Assembly (NCBI RefSeq): GCF_023718305.1 | Contig: NZ_QEYO01000009.1 | Coordinates: 122,170 to 186,169, forward strand | Direction: 5' to 3' | Length of the DNA: 64,000 bases | From: Gramella sp. AN32 | GTDB taxonomy: Bacteria; Bacteroidota; Bacteroidia; Flavobacteriales; Flavobacteriaceae | Shown: piece after piece, positions 37,419-45,665 of the stretch | How the letters are laid out: every line of letters begins with the position of its first letter | How positions within the stretch are numbered: position 1 is the stretch's first letter | Made by a program: the position numbers and the translations under genes | The notes under the pieces: generated by a model | Seen by the model: the letters and a program-made list of their open reading frames with translations, nothing else | Told to the model about the DNA's origin: nothing | Databases searched by the model: none

Positions 37419-38825
37419 TTGAAAAAACTCATCATCTTATTATTGTTCATCACTACCGGCCTAAATGCTCAGAATACAGGAAATCCAGGTCTTTCTCTGG
37501 AAGAATGTATTCAGCTGGCACTAGACAATAACATCAATTTAAAACGATCTCATCTACAGGCGGAAACCGAAAAACTGAATTTCCGCGGGACGAAATCTCA
37601 GGTGCTGCCAACAATCAACGGAAGCTACAATTACGCTATCAATAAAGGACGAAGTATCGATCCATACACCAACGATGTGATCGACCAGCAATTTAATTAC
37701 AGCAACGCAGGTTTAAGATTAAGCGCGCAGATCTTTAACGGATTTGAACTGAGGAATAGCATTCAGCGTGATCGCTACAATCTGGAAGCTGCTGAAGCTG
37801 AAAAAGAGGCGACAAAGCAGCAATTGATACTGGATGTTACATTGGCTTATTTTCAGGTGCTGAATAACCGCGATTTGCTTAACCTTGCCAAATTACGACT
37901 GGAAAGCACCCATCAGCAAACAGACCGATTAAAAATTCTGAACGAGCAGGGAGAAGGTAACCCTGCCGATTATACCGATATTAAAGGACAGTTGAATAAT
38001 GACCAGTCGGCTGTGATTGCGGCAGAAAATCAACTGGAACAATCAAAATTGAATCTTAGCAGTCTTTTAAATATGGATTCCGAAGTAAATGTGGAAGAAT
38101 TTCAGGTACTACCCGAAATGGATAAATATGAACTTTCCACAGAAGAAATCTATTCAGAATCATTAGAAAATCTGGAAGTTTTTGACGGTCAGCGCTTACG
38201 TATAAATGCAGCAGAAGAAGACGTAGCGGTTTCCAGATCCTTATATTCCCCGGAAATTTCGCTGTTTGCCCAGCTGAATACCAATTATTCCAGCCTGGCA
38301 AGTTTGCTGAACGAAACGGGAACTCAGATAGTAGAAACAGGCCAGTTTATTAACATTGATGGCACGAATTACGCAGTGCAGGCAAATCAGGGGCAGTTTT
38401 CACAACAGGACATTCCCTATTTTGATCAGTTAAACAATAACCTCAGTTCTGTTGCGGGAGTAAGCGTAAATATTCCCATTTTTAATGGTTTCCGGGCAAA
38501 GAGATCAGTTGCGTTGAAGAAAATTCAGCTGGAAGATGCCAGGCTTGAATTGGAAAATACCAAAAATGACTATTTACAAGCGATCAAACAGGCTCATGCC
38601 GACATGGAAGCCGCTTACGAAGATTACTATGTGCTTCAGGAACAGGTTAATGCTTACGAAGAATCCTATCGCGTAAATGAAATTAGATTTGGGAACGGGG
38701 TTTCCAATATCGTAGAATATATCATCAGCAAAAATAACCTTGACCGCTCCAGGATCAATTTGGCGAATGCCAGGTATGGATTTCTAATTAGGGTAAGGAT
38801 TCTGGATTATTATAGAGGGGTTTAA
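37419..38825 (+). CDS. TolC-type outer-membrane efflux channel
   Basis: This 468-residue protein has a signal peptide (LKKLIILLLFITTGLNAQ) and two OEP repeats typical of TolC: LSLEECIQLALDNNINLKRS near the start, long amphipathic helices, YNYAINKGRSIDPYTNDV, a second helical hairpin around 350-440, and RVRILDYYRG at the end. I chose the TTG at 37419 because it begins exactly at the signal peptide and follows the ATPase stop by 10 nt. No ATG is available in frame; a longer frame begins at TTG 37383 but would place hydrophilic residues before the signal. It should form the outer-membrane exit of the adaptor/permease system. It is the only channel gene for eight permeases. Confidence 0.9.
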   Translation: MKKLIILLLFITTGLNAQNTGNPGLSLEECIQLALDNNINLKRSHLQAETEKLNFRGTKSQVLPTINGSYNYAINKGRSIDPYTNDVIDQQFNYSNAGLRLSAQIFNGFELRNSIQRDRYNLEAAEAEKEATKQQLILDVTLAYFQVLNNRDLLNLAKLRLESTHQQTDRLKILNEQGEGNPADYTDIKGQLNNDQSAVIAAENQLEQSKLNLSSLLNMDSEVNVEEFQVLPEMDKYELSTEEIYSESLENLEVFDGQRLRINAAEEDVAVSRSLYSPEISLFAQLNTNYSSLASLLNETGTQIVETGQFINIDGTNYAVQANQGQFSQQDIPYFDQLNNNLSSVAGVSVNIPIFNGFRAKRSVALKKIQLEDARLELENTKNDYLQAIKQAHADMEAAYEDYYVLQEQVNAYEESYRVNEIRFGNGVSNIVEYIISKNNLDRSRINLANARYGFLIRVRILDYYRGV

Positions 38826-38853
38826 GAGTTTTTGAAATGAATTGGACACAATA

Positions 38854-38885
38854 AAAAACCCTTTCAAAAGACTGAAAGGGTTTTT
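38854..38885 (+). terminator. Rho-independent terminator of the ABC export locus
   Basis: AAAAACCCTTTC pairs with GAAAGGGTTTTT around an 8-nt loop, 29 nt after the TolC-type stop. It is a textbook stem plus T-run and marks the end of a plus-strand unit that begins at the adaptor, about 24.8 kb in all. Confidence 0.9.
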
Positions 38886-38970
38886 CTTAGTATTGACAGG
38901 TCTTGAAATATCGAAAAAATTAACCCGAAATTTTCAAGCCGTCGCAAATATTTTAATATATCCAGGACAG

Positions 38971-39297
38971 TTAGGATTGGTCATCTATAGAAGCATCTGG
39001 AGCATTTTTCTTAACTGAAGAGATGCCGTTTTCCATGGCAGCCACAGTGGTATAAATCTCACTAACTCCTATAATCTGTCCATTACTGGATTTTAAATTG
39101 AACTTGTGACCTGTGGATGCCTGCTTGCGTTCAAACCGGTCGTCAAATTGAGAATTTTTACGTACTGATTCAACTCCATTCATACATGAAGGTTTAGCTT
39201 TATACCCTTCACTGCTAAGAATCACCTGACCGTTACCCGCTTTTAAATTGAAGCGGAATTCTCCAGCCTTGTCTTTCTTGATTTCGAATTTACCCAT
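38971..39297 (-). CDS. YegP-like (DUF1508/UPF0339) protein
   Basis: This 108-residue protein consists of two tandem repeats of about 48 residues: GEFRFNLKAGNGQVILSSEGY...GVESVRKN and HKFNLKSSNGQIIGVSEIY...GISSVKKN. The [FY]-x-[FW]-x-L-K-[AS]-x-N-G-[QE] start and the G-I-x-S-V-K-K-N end are the DUF1508 signature. These are small soluble cytosolic proteins of unknown biochemical function, widespread in bacteria. It is a single-gene unit facing the terminator of the export locus. Confidence 0.93.
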   Translation of the reverse strand: MGKFEIKKDKAGEFRFNLKAGNGQVILSSEGYKAKPSCMNGVESVRKNSQFDDRFERKQASTGHKFNLKSSNGQIIGVSEIYTTVAAMENGISSVKKNAPDASIDDQS

Positions 39298-39803
39298 TGT
39301 AAGTAGTTTTAATTAATATCCATAAATATAATAAAATCAACGAAATAGCACCTTACATTAATCTTACTAAAAACAAGAATGAGTAAAATCTGAATTATCT
39401 ATCTTATACAATATTGAAGAATTCTCAAATTTAAATACCTCTTTAGCTAAAGAAGTTAACATACGCAAAATTAAAGAGAGGCGAAAAGAGCGAGTAAGTA
39501 AAGCTAGAAAATCAGAATACTCTTTTTACTGATGGAGTAAATTATTTCAAAATAAATCTAAAGTTTAGGGGTAGCAATGAAACTTTATTAGATATAAAGC
39601 CTTCTGTTCATTAGATCTGGGTTAGAAAACACGCCCTATTACCAATCAGATCATATTCCTTAAAACGATTTTTAATGTGGCTATTAAAGAAGGAATTGTT
39701 GCTTCTAAATTTACCTTTCGCGGGCGAAAAAGAAAAATAAGAATCGGTTAAGGAAACAAGATTTCAAAAAATTCAATCGATTGAAATGTAATAAGTTCAC
39801 ATT
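39298..39803. other. Decayed region between YegP-like gene and polysaccharide locus
   Basis: No intact gene was found. A 41-codon plus-strand stretch (39626-39751) matches the middle of a tyrosine integrase. Upstream (about 39560-39620) the same general region has interrupted frames such as NETLLDIKPSV that could be older parts of the same gene. Confidence 0.55.
39626..39751 (+). pseudogene. Remnant of a tyrosine integrase (SAM-like core-binding domain)
   Basis: Reading from a stop at 39623 to TAA at 39749 gives KTRPITNQIIFLKTIFNVAI and continues KEGIVASKF. The intact integrase at 61132 has PRTVVNYLILIRTIFNLAIS then ESIADRGLYPF at the same place, with identity at R, N, I, TIFN, AI, E and I. 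No start, catalytic domain or further homologous frame is visible, so only a fragment remains. It suggests an older mobile element once inserted beside the polysaccharide locus. Confidence 0.65.
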
Positions 39804-40880
39804 CTAGTTTTCTATTTTCAAATCATTGCTCATTCTCACATCTGCCTTTTTCACCAATTCTTCTATTGTATTTTTAAACACCTGATCTTTATACAGGTAT
39901 ATTAATTTTTTTTGAACTTCACGAAAAGGGAGTACTTCTTTTTCTAGGGGTTCAAGTAGATTTACCGAACAAACAGTACCATTTATAGATGAAGCAATAT
40001 CCATTACACCATAAGTACCATAAGTTAATTTAGCAGCATACCTTTTTAAATCCTTATCAATATTTTCCTCACCATAAAGCTCTATACTATCAAGGAAGTA
40101 TTTTTTTTGATAGGATGAAGATGGAAATAGCTTCTCCAATGTATTCATTTTAACACCATGATCTAATTTCCGCATAGCGTTTTCAACCTGTTCAAGTTGT
40201 TGACTTCTTTGAAGGGAAGTTGAATAATCAAAACATAAACACTCCAGAGATATTTTTTTTATATGGGTAAACTGATTTTCTTTTATTTTCTCATAATATT
40301 TCAGCAGGTCTTCTTGATCTGTTGCAATTTCATTTTTAAAATAATATTCTTTGAGTTGTATCTCGAGATTGGTTGATAAATAATTATAATAATTTGGCAG
40401 ATTCATATTTGCAACTCCATAAACGACGCCACCTTCTGCTATTTTCATTTTATGGGAACGGTCTCTTTTTTCCCAATTTTCAAGTAATTCATCAAATTCA
40501 AATACTTGGCCAATTCCTTTTTTTGATGCCAATTCCTGAATCACCTTAGCTCTTACTAAATCTTTTTTGGCTAATTTTTCAAGATATTCTAAAGGTGTTT
40601 TCCCCTCATAAGCTGTATTCCAAAATTCTGTATCCGGTTCAACTTTATTTGTTTGGGAAAAGTAATTATAAGTATTTGCCTTATTCCTGTTTAGGAAAAG
40701 ATCATATTCTTCCTGAATAACTGGATATATATTTACGGTCATGACCGGAGCTGTAGTATTACTTGTAGCCCCCGAACCATTTTTACAAGCCAAGGAAATA
40801 ACAATTAAAATCAAACCGAGGCTTATAATGAACAAAAGCTTTTTATCGCTAATCTTGGACAATATTTTTGAAATTTTCAT
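39804..40880 (-). CDS. Parvulin/SurA-like lipoprotein of the polysaccharide locus
   Basis: This 358-residue protein has a lipoprotein signal with lipobox VISLAC (Cys32). An N-terminal helical domain resembling the SurA/PrsA chaperone fold follows (TPLEYLEKLAKKDLVRAKVIQELASKKGI, about 100-130). A central region may correspond to a degenerate peptidyl-prolyl isomerase domain, and the C-terminal helix (FREVQKKLIYLYKDQVFKNTIEELVKKADV) is typical of the end of parvulin-type foldases. No clear parvulin active-site motif is visible, so the assignment rests on architecture. It may help fold the neighbouring beta-helix enzyme or sulfatase. I chose the ATG at 40880; an eight-codon longer frame starts at TTG and adds hydrophilic residues. 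Confidence 0.6.
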   Translation of the reverse strand: MKISKILSKISDKKLLFIISLGLILIVISLACKNGSGATSNTTAPVMTVNIYPVIQEEYDLFLNRNKANTYNYFSQTNKVEPDTEFWNTAYEGKTPLEYLEKLAKKDLVRAKVIQELASKKGIGQVFEFDELLENWEKRDRSHKMKIAEGGVVYGVANMNLPNYYNYLSTNLEIQLKEYYFKNEIATDQEDLLKYYEKIKENQFTHIKKISLECLCFDYSTSLQRSQQLEQVENAMRKLDHGVKMNTLEKLFPSSSYQKKYFLDSIELYGEENIDKDLKRYAAKLTYGTYGVMDIASSINGTVCSVNLLEPLEKEVLPFREVQKKLIYLYKDQVFKNTIEELVKKADVRMSNDLKIEN

Positions 40881-40938
40881 CCATTGTAATATTTCACAAT
40901 TCAATTAATCATTACTCCAAGATCTTATTAAGCTAATT

Positions 40939-42477
40939 TCAAAACTCATGTGCCCCGATATCGGTAGTATTTTTATTTAAAGAATTCCCCCAAAAATCTT
41001 TTCCACCGTTGTTCTGTAAATCCCTGCCTTTATTTATGTATGGGGAGTTTTCATTAAGTTGATACCCAAGCAATACATTAGGATATTTTTCCCAATCTAT
41101 ATCTTGCCCACCTGCGCCAGGATTTTTGAATTTTGGATCTGATGTTAAATAATTAGTGCCTTTTGGTTCAATATTATAAAATCCATTGTTTTCAAAAGAA
41201 CAGTCTACGGGGGAGGCAGTTCCCCATGACCCGTTATCTGAGCCTTCAAAATAAAAAATGTTATTGTAGAAGTCGGTATTGTATGCCGTTCGTTCCTTAA
41301 AAACTTCTACATTAATGCCTTTTCTTATATAATGGGTATTGTTATATATTTTAGCTCTTCCCATTCCTTTCTGATTATTAAAGCCATAAAAATAGATGGC
41401 GTATTGATCATTTTCAGATATATTATATCTGATGACAACATTTTCATTTATTGCCTTTTTCATAATAGCAAAACCCCAATCATTATCATGACTGTAATTA
41501 TACTGTATCTTGGTGTCCTTAGAATTATAATCGGCATCAAAGCCTCCCCGATCAATATCCCCCGGAGGCCCTGAATTCCCATAAGCCTCGTTATACTGAA
41601 TTTTACAATTAACTGTATTGAAGTTGAAAATGCTATGACCATTATCATACCTACTGGAGTTCACCAAGGTGTTATGCTCCACAACGGCATCGTCGCTTAC
41701 CCTAATAATAACATTGTTCCTCCCTGTGTTTTTAACAAAATTCCCTTTAATGAGCACATTTAGGAAAGGATAACGCTTTTCTGCATCAATATTGGCATGA
41801 GGAGAATTTGTGGCAATCCCCAAACCACCAATGTTTTCTATTGTATTATCCCGTATTTGAAGGTCGTTGTAAAAGGCAGGTTTTTCGCCATCTGCAATAA
41901 CATAAATCCCACCAGTTGTTTTTGTTGCCACCTTGCCATTTACGTCGTGTATGTAACAATTGCTTAGATATACATGCTTTATTTCAGCTCCATTATCTGC
42001 AATGGAAAGTATTGCCCATAAATCTCCCTGATAATTGTTTGCCCCGTTGGTATTTGTGATTTCCAGGTTATTTAACTCCAAGAAAGAAGTATTTTTTAAG
42101 CGAATGGCCGCTGCATTGTTCCTGATACTACCTCCTCCATTGATAATGGGTTTGTTGCCTTTACCGTAACTGCTCACCACAATGGGTGCCCCCTCAGTAC
42201 CTGAATCATCCAGTAACAATTGTCCATTCCACACCCCATTAGCTTTAAAGAGGATATTATCGCCGGGTTCAAATGTCATGGAATTCACTTTGTCCAGGGA
42301 TTTCCAGGCATTTTCTGTAGAAATTCCACTGTTCAAATCATCTCCTTTCCAGTTATCTATATAATAGGTAGTGCCAATTTCTTTCTGAGCTCTGAAATTG
42401 CCTTTGCAGCCGAAATAAAGAGCTATCAACAATATTAAAAATATATGGGTTAGAGGGGATATTTTCGATTTTTTCAT
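40939..42477 (-). CDS. Right-handed parallel beta-helix lipoprotein, candidate polysaccharide lyase
   Basis: This 512-residue protein has a lipobox LYFGC (Cys24), so it is probably anchored in an outer-membrane leaflet. It opens with the typical start of secreted beta-helix carbohydrate enzymes (YYIDNWKGDDLNSGIST...AWKSL, about 38-62). Successive N-rich coils follow (ELNNLEITNT, VYLSNCYIHD, LQIRDNTIEN, VLIKGNFVKN, VVEHNTLVNS, KIQYNEAYGN, KIQYNYSHDN), and it ends NTTDIGAHEF. In families PL6, PL9 and related ones this fold cleaves uronate-containing polysaccharides by beta-elimination. The presence of a GH88 enzyme in the locus makes lyase activity attractive. I cannot assign a family; a beta-helix glycosidase is the alternative. 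Confidence 0.75.
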   Translation of the reverse strand: MKKSKISPLTHIFLILLIALYFGCKGNFRAQKEIGTTYYIDNWKGDDLNSGISTENAWKSLDKVNSMTFEPGDNILFKANGVWNGQLLLDDSGTEGAPIVVSSYGKGNKPIINGGGSIRNNAAAIRLKNTSFLELNNLEITNTNGANNYQGDLWAILSIADNGAEIKHVYLSNCYIHDVNGKVATKTTGGIYVIADGEKPAFYNDLQIRDNTIENIGGLGIATNSPHANIDAEKRYPFLNVLIKGNFVKNTGRNNVIIRVSDDAVVEHNTLVNSSRYDNGHSIFNFNTVNCKIQYNEAYGNSGPPGDIDRGGFDADYNSKDTKIQYNYSHDNDWGFAIMKKAINENVVIRYNISENDQYAIYFYGFNNQKGMGRAKIYNNTHYIRKGINVEVFKERTAYNTDFYNNIFYFEGSDNGSWGTASPVDCSFENNGFYNIEPKGTNYLTSDPKFKNPGAGGQDIDWEKYPNVLLGYQLNENSPYINKGRDLQNNGGKDFWGNSLNKNTTDIGAHEF

Positions 42478-42581
42478 CTCTTTTTGTTTAATTATAATAT
42501 CGTTTCAGAGAATAGCCTCCAGTTTATCTCTTTTCTGATATGCACAAGTGTTCAATTATTTTGAACTTGTTCAGAATAGCC

Positions 42582-44213
42582 TTAATGGATTTCTTCTTTT
42601 ACAATTTTGCTTTGTTCCCAGCCAATTCTAATAGCCACTGCCTCTATAGAACTGCTATTTTTATCATTTTTAATAGGATTGCTATATAATTGCCAATTAT
42701 CGTTCTGATTAAAGCGATATGCAATGGATGCTCCTTCGGTTTCAGAACTTAGTATGATAGTTTTTTCGCTAATGCTGATCTTCGGGGCAGCCGTCACAGG
42801 TTGCTTTCCATGGGGGGGCCATAAAATTTCAATAAGTTCACTTTCAGGAATAAGGCCCAGATCCCCATATTCTTCGATGAAATTTATATGCGCATTTCTT
42901 AATTCATTGAGTTTTTGAAAATAGTTGGGATTAGAAGCTAGATTATGTATCTCAAAGGGATCATTTTGCGTGTCATATAGTTCTTCCAAAGATTTCCGCT
43001 CAGCCCAAAATTGCCACTGATCTTTCTTCAATTCGCCATCCTTTTTTAATTTAAGGATTTCCTGCATGATTGCTGCTTTATCCCGATAGGGAATAAAACC
43101 TAAATAAGGAAGTTCAGGTCGATAATTATACACATATTTAAAACGTTTGTCCCTAACTGCCCTGATGGTTTCCGGTGCAGGATCCATGCGGTCACGAAAG
43201 GCATATATATAATCACGTGGCTCTTCTTTCTTGTCGCCTAGGAAAACATTCCCTTCCATATAATCAGGCGGAATTAAACCGGCTACGGACATTGTTGTGG
43301 GTGCAAAATCAATAAAAGACACAAGTTCGTTATTAACAGTACCCGCTTTATATCCATCGGGATATCTTATGATCAATGGAACCTGAATACCGCTATCATA
43401 AACCCATCGTTTGGCACGTGGGAGTCCGTCACCATGATCAGAAAAAAAGAAAATTATTGTATTATCCAAAAGGCCATCATCTTTAAGTTGAGCCATTAAG
43501 TCGCCTACCCATCTATCCATAGCGTGAATATTATCATAGTGACGGGCTATATCCTGCCTTATCACTTTTGTATCAGGGTAATAAGGGGGTACTTTAATAT
43601 CATTTGGCTCGGTAACCTCCGGATTGTATTTCTTGAAAATTCTACCTTCATGGGTGGTCATACTATTAAAAACCGAAAAGAAGGGTTTAGATTCACTAGG
43701 CCGATTCCTCCAGTGGGCATTTTCACTACTATCGTCCCATGCGGTTATTGGTTCCTTAAATTGATAATCGGTTTTAGAATTGTTGGTACAATAATATCCA
43801 GCTGCCCGGAAATATTCGGAAAAGCACTTTACCCCGGCAGGCGGTGTCGCTTCATAAACTGGAATGTTCAACAATTCAGGATCGGTTATATCACTAAGTG
43901 CCGATGTTCTTTTCCAGGTTCTCATCGCCATTGCCCCAGTAGAGGTTGGATACATTCCTGTTATTAAAGTATGCCGGCTTGGCGCACAAACTCCATAGGT
44001 AGCATATGCATTTGTATAACGCACCCCTTCAGTTGCCAACCGATCAATATTCGGGGTGTTGGCAATTTTATCACCATAGCAACCTAGCTTAGGACTCATA
44101 TCTTCAACGGTAATCCAAAGAATATTATAGGGTTTGTCACCTTGGGCAAAAGAAACTTGACCACAAAAAGTGATAACTAAAAGAAAACGTAAAAAAATTA
44201 GATTATTTATCAT
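42582..44213 (-). CDS. Secreted S1-family sulfatase with C-terminal chitobiase-like domain
   Basis: This 543-residue protein has a signal peptide (about 1-24, ending SFAQ). The formylglycine motif is CAPSR (Cys76-Arg80), with metal-binding DMSP at 38-41 and FFFSDHGDG at about 247-255. The C-terminus (about 470-543) contains SISEKTIILSSETEGASIAYRF and an NWQLYSNPI segment, resembling the CHB_HEX_C-type beta-sandwich appended to some sulfatases. The family removes sulfate esters or sulfamates from glycans. Activation needs a formylglycine-generating enzyme or anSME, which is not encoded in this window. It is the gene nearest to the LacI-type regulator on the same strand and may share its promoter. 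Confidence 0.92.
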   Translation of the reverse strand: MINNLIFLRFLLVITFCGQVSFAQGDKPYNILWITVEDMSPKLGCYGDKIANTPNIDRLATEGVRYTNAYATYGVCAPSRHTLITGMYPTSTGAMAMRTWKRTSALSDITDPELLNIPVYEATPPAGVKCFSEYFRAAGYYCTNNSKTDYQFKEPITAWDDSSENAHWRNRPSESKPFFSVFNSMTTHEGRIFKKYNPEVTEPNDIKVPPYYPDTKVIRQDIARHYDNIHAMDRWVGDLMAQLKDDGLLDNTIIFFFSDHGDGLPRAKRWVYDSGIQVPLIIRYPDGYKAGTVNNELVSFIDFAPTTMSVAGLIPPDYMEGNVFLGDKKEEPRDYIYAFRDRMDPAPETIRAVRDKRFKYVYNYRPELPYLGFIPYRDKAAIMQEILKLKKDGELKKDQWQFWAERKSLEELYDTQNDPFEIHNLASNPNYFQKLNELRNAHINFIEEYGDLGLIPESELIEILWPPHGKQPVTAAPKISISEKTIILSSETEGASIAYRFNQNDNWQLYSNPIKNDKNSSSIEAVAIRIGWEQSKIVKEEIH

Positions 44214-44224
44214 TTATTATAGTA

Positions 44225-45262
44225 TCAATAGAACATAGCATTTTCTGGAGTTACAATATCCAAAGGAATGACTATCTCCTCTGGTGGCTTTTGTTTTGTG
44301 ACCAGATATTGATACATGCATTCCACAGCCATATACCCCTGATCTATTGGTCTTTGATGAATAAGCATCTGTATTTTACCATCTTTTAGCAAGGCCCTGT
44401 TTTTCATCAAAAGATCATACCCCAAAACCCGAATTGATTCATTTTGAGGGAGGCAATCAGCGATCAAATAAGATTTTGAATTGGTAATGAATATAGCAGA
44501 AAGATCAGGAATCACTTTCTGAATTTTTTCATTTATTTTCTGTTTCAAGGCAATATCGCCAGCAAATATGGAGAATACTTCAACTTTAAAGTCCTTCAAT
44601 TTTTCATTTAAGTATGACTGAAACCCTTCTATTCTTCTTCTGAAAATGACATTTTTATCACCTTTTCCGGTAATGTTCATTACGAGAAAAGTACTCGATT
44701 CATTTTTTCCCAAACTTAGTAACTCTCCAGCCAGACGACCACTCTGAAAAGCATTCTGCCCAATATATGTTAAGGGTTCCATATCTGAAAGGTTAAAATC
44801 AATCAAAACAAAAGGGAGGCTCCTTTCTGCACATTTCCTCAGGAACAAGTTCGCTTCGTTATATAGTTGCGGAGCCATAATCACACCATCACAATCATCA
44901 TTAAGGATTTTGTTCGATTTTTCTTGAAAGGACTCCTCGACATCCTTTTTATAGAGATAATAATGCACCGCCAAATTGGAAGACCTAAAAATATTCTGAG
45001 CTTTCTTAACCCCCTCCAAAGGGGCGCTCCAATAACCATCATCAATTTCCTCCGGTATTAGAAGTGCTATTTTATATGTTTTGTTTAAAGAAAGGTTACG
45101 ACCGTTAACATTAGGTGTATAGTTAAGTTCAGACATTATATCCTCAATCAACTTCTGATTCTTTTTAGAAACCTTACCTCGTTTATGAATAACGCGGTCT
45201 ACTGTACCTATTGACACATTTGCCCTTTTTGCAATCTCTTTAATAGTAGGTGGAGCTGCCAT
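44225..45262 (-). CDS. LacI-family transcriptional regulator of the polysaccharide locus
   Basis: This 345-residue protein has an N-terminal LacI helix-turn-helix and hinge (TIKEIAKRANVSIGTVDRVI, then SELNYTPNVNGRNLS) followed by a periplasmic-binding-protein-like ligand domain (IALLIPEEIDDGYW...GVIMAPQLYNE, then FVLIDFNL and IFITNSKSY). It is divergent from the susC gene, with two inverted copies of a LacI-type operator between them. It probably represses both transcripts and is released by an oligosaccharide. LacI control of a Sus-type locus is less usual than HTCS, SusR or ECF/anti-sigma control. Confidence 0.93.
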   Translation of the reverse strand: MAAPPTIKEIAKRANVSIGTVDRVIHKRGKVSKKNQKLIEDIMSELNYTPNVNGRNLSLNKTYKIALLIPEEIDDGYWSAPLEGVKKAQNIFRSSNLAVHYYLYKKDVEESFQEKSNKILNDDCDGVIMAPQLYNEANLFLRKCAERSLPFVLIDFNLSDMEPLTYIGQNAFQSGRLAGELLSLGKNESSTFLVMNITGKGDKNVIFRRRIEGFQSYLNEKLKDFKVEVFSIFAGDIALKQKINEKIQKVIPDLSAIFITNSKSYLIADCLPQNESIRVLGYDLLMKNRALLKDGKIQMLIHQRPIDQGYMAVECMYQYLVTKQKPPEEIVIPLDIVTPENAMFY

Positions 45263-45291
45263 TAATATGTTGATTTAAAAAAATAATTTGC

Positions 45292-45305
45292 TGTGTACGC
45301 ACACA
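45292..45305. promoter_or_regulatory. LacI-type operator, copy 1 (LacI-gene proximal)
   Basis: TGTGTACGCACACA, a near-palindrome centred on a CG step, 30 nt before the regulator's ATG. It is the exact reverse complement of copy 2. LacI-family proteins usually bind such 14-20 bp dyads with a central CG. Confidence 0.8.
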
Positions 45306-45514
45306 CTATTACGGTTAAAAATAATTAAATTTATCCTTATTAACAATAATATTCATATAAAATATTAAGATATATTTATACTCATATTCTACTAATTCGT
45401 AATATCAGTGGTTAATTTTATGAAAGATTTATATTTTTTTAGTAAAATTTATTGTTTTAGTAATTTTTTTTGATAAATTTAGAGATATTTAATATCAGGT
45501 GTTAACGAACACAT

Positions 45515-45522
45515 TATTTTTG
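45515..45522 (+). promoter_or_regulatory. Candidate Bacteroidota -7 box upstream of susC
   Basis: TATTTTTG matches the TAnnTTTG consensus of the Bacteroidota housekeeping promoter. A convincing -33 TTG at the usual spacing is not evident, so this is tentative. If used, operator copy 2 would lie about 55 nt downstream of the start site, in the 5' leader. Confidence 0.35.
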
Positions 45523-45581
45523 CATTGGTGGAAATTTAATAGACCCATTAGCCAAAAATATTTATGCTAAAATCTTTTTTA

Positions 45582-45595
45582 TGTGTGCGTACACA
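45582..45595. promoter_or_regulatory. LacI-type operator, copy 2 (susC proximal)
   Basis: TGTGTGCGTACACA, with flanks making ATGTGTGCGTACACAT, 71 nt before the susC ATG. It is exactly the reverse complement of copy 1, 276 nt away, an arrangement that suits repression by looping of a tetramer or simultaneous control of both promoters. Confidence 0.82.
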
Positions 45596-45665
45596 TAAAT
45601 TGTTTTGATTTTAAACAGTAGATGTCATACTTAAAACTAACTATTAACATCATAACTTTATTTTT

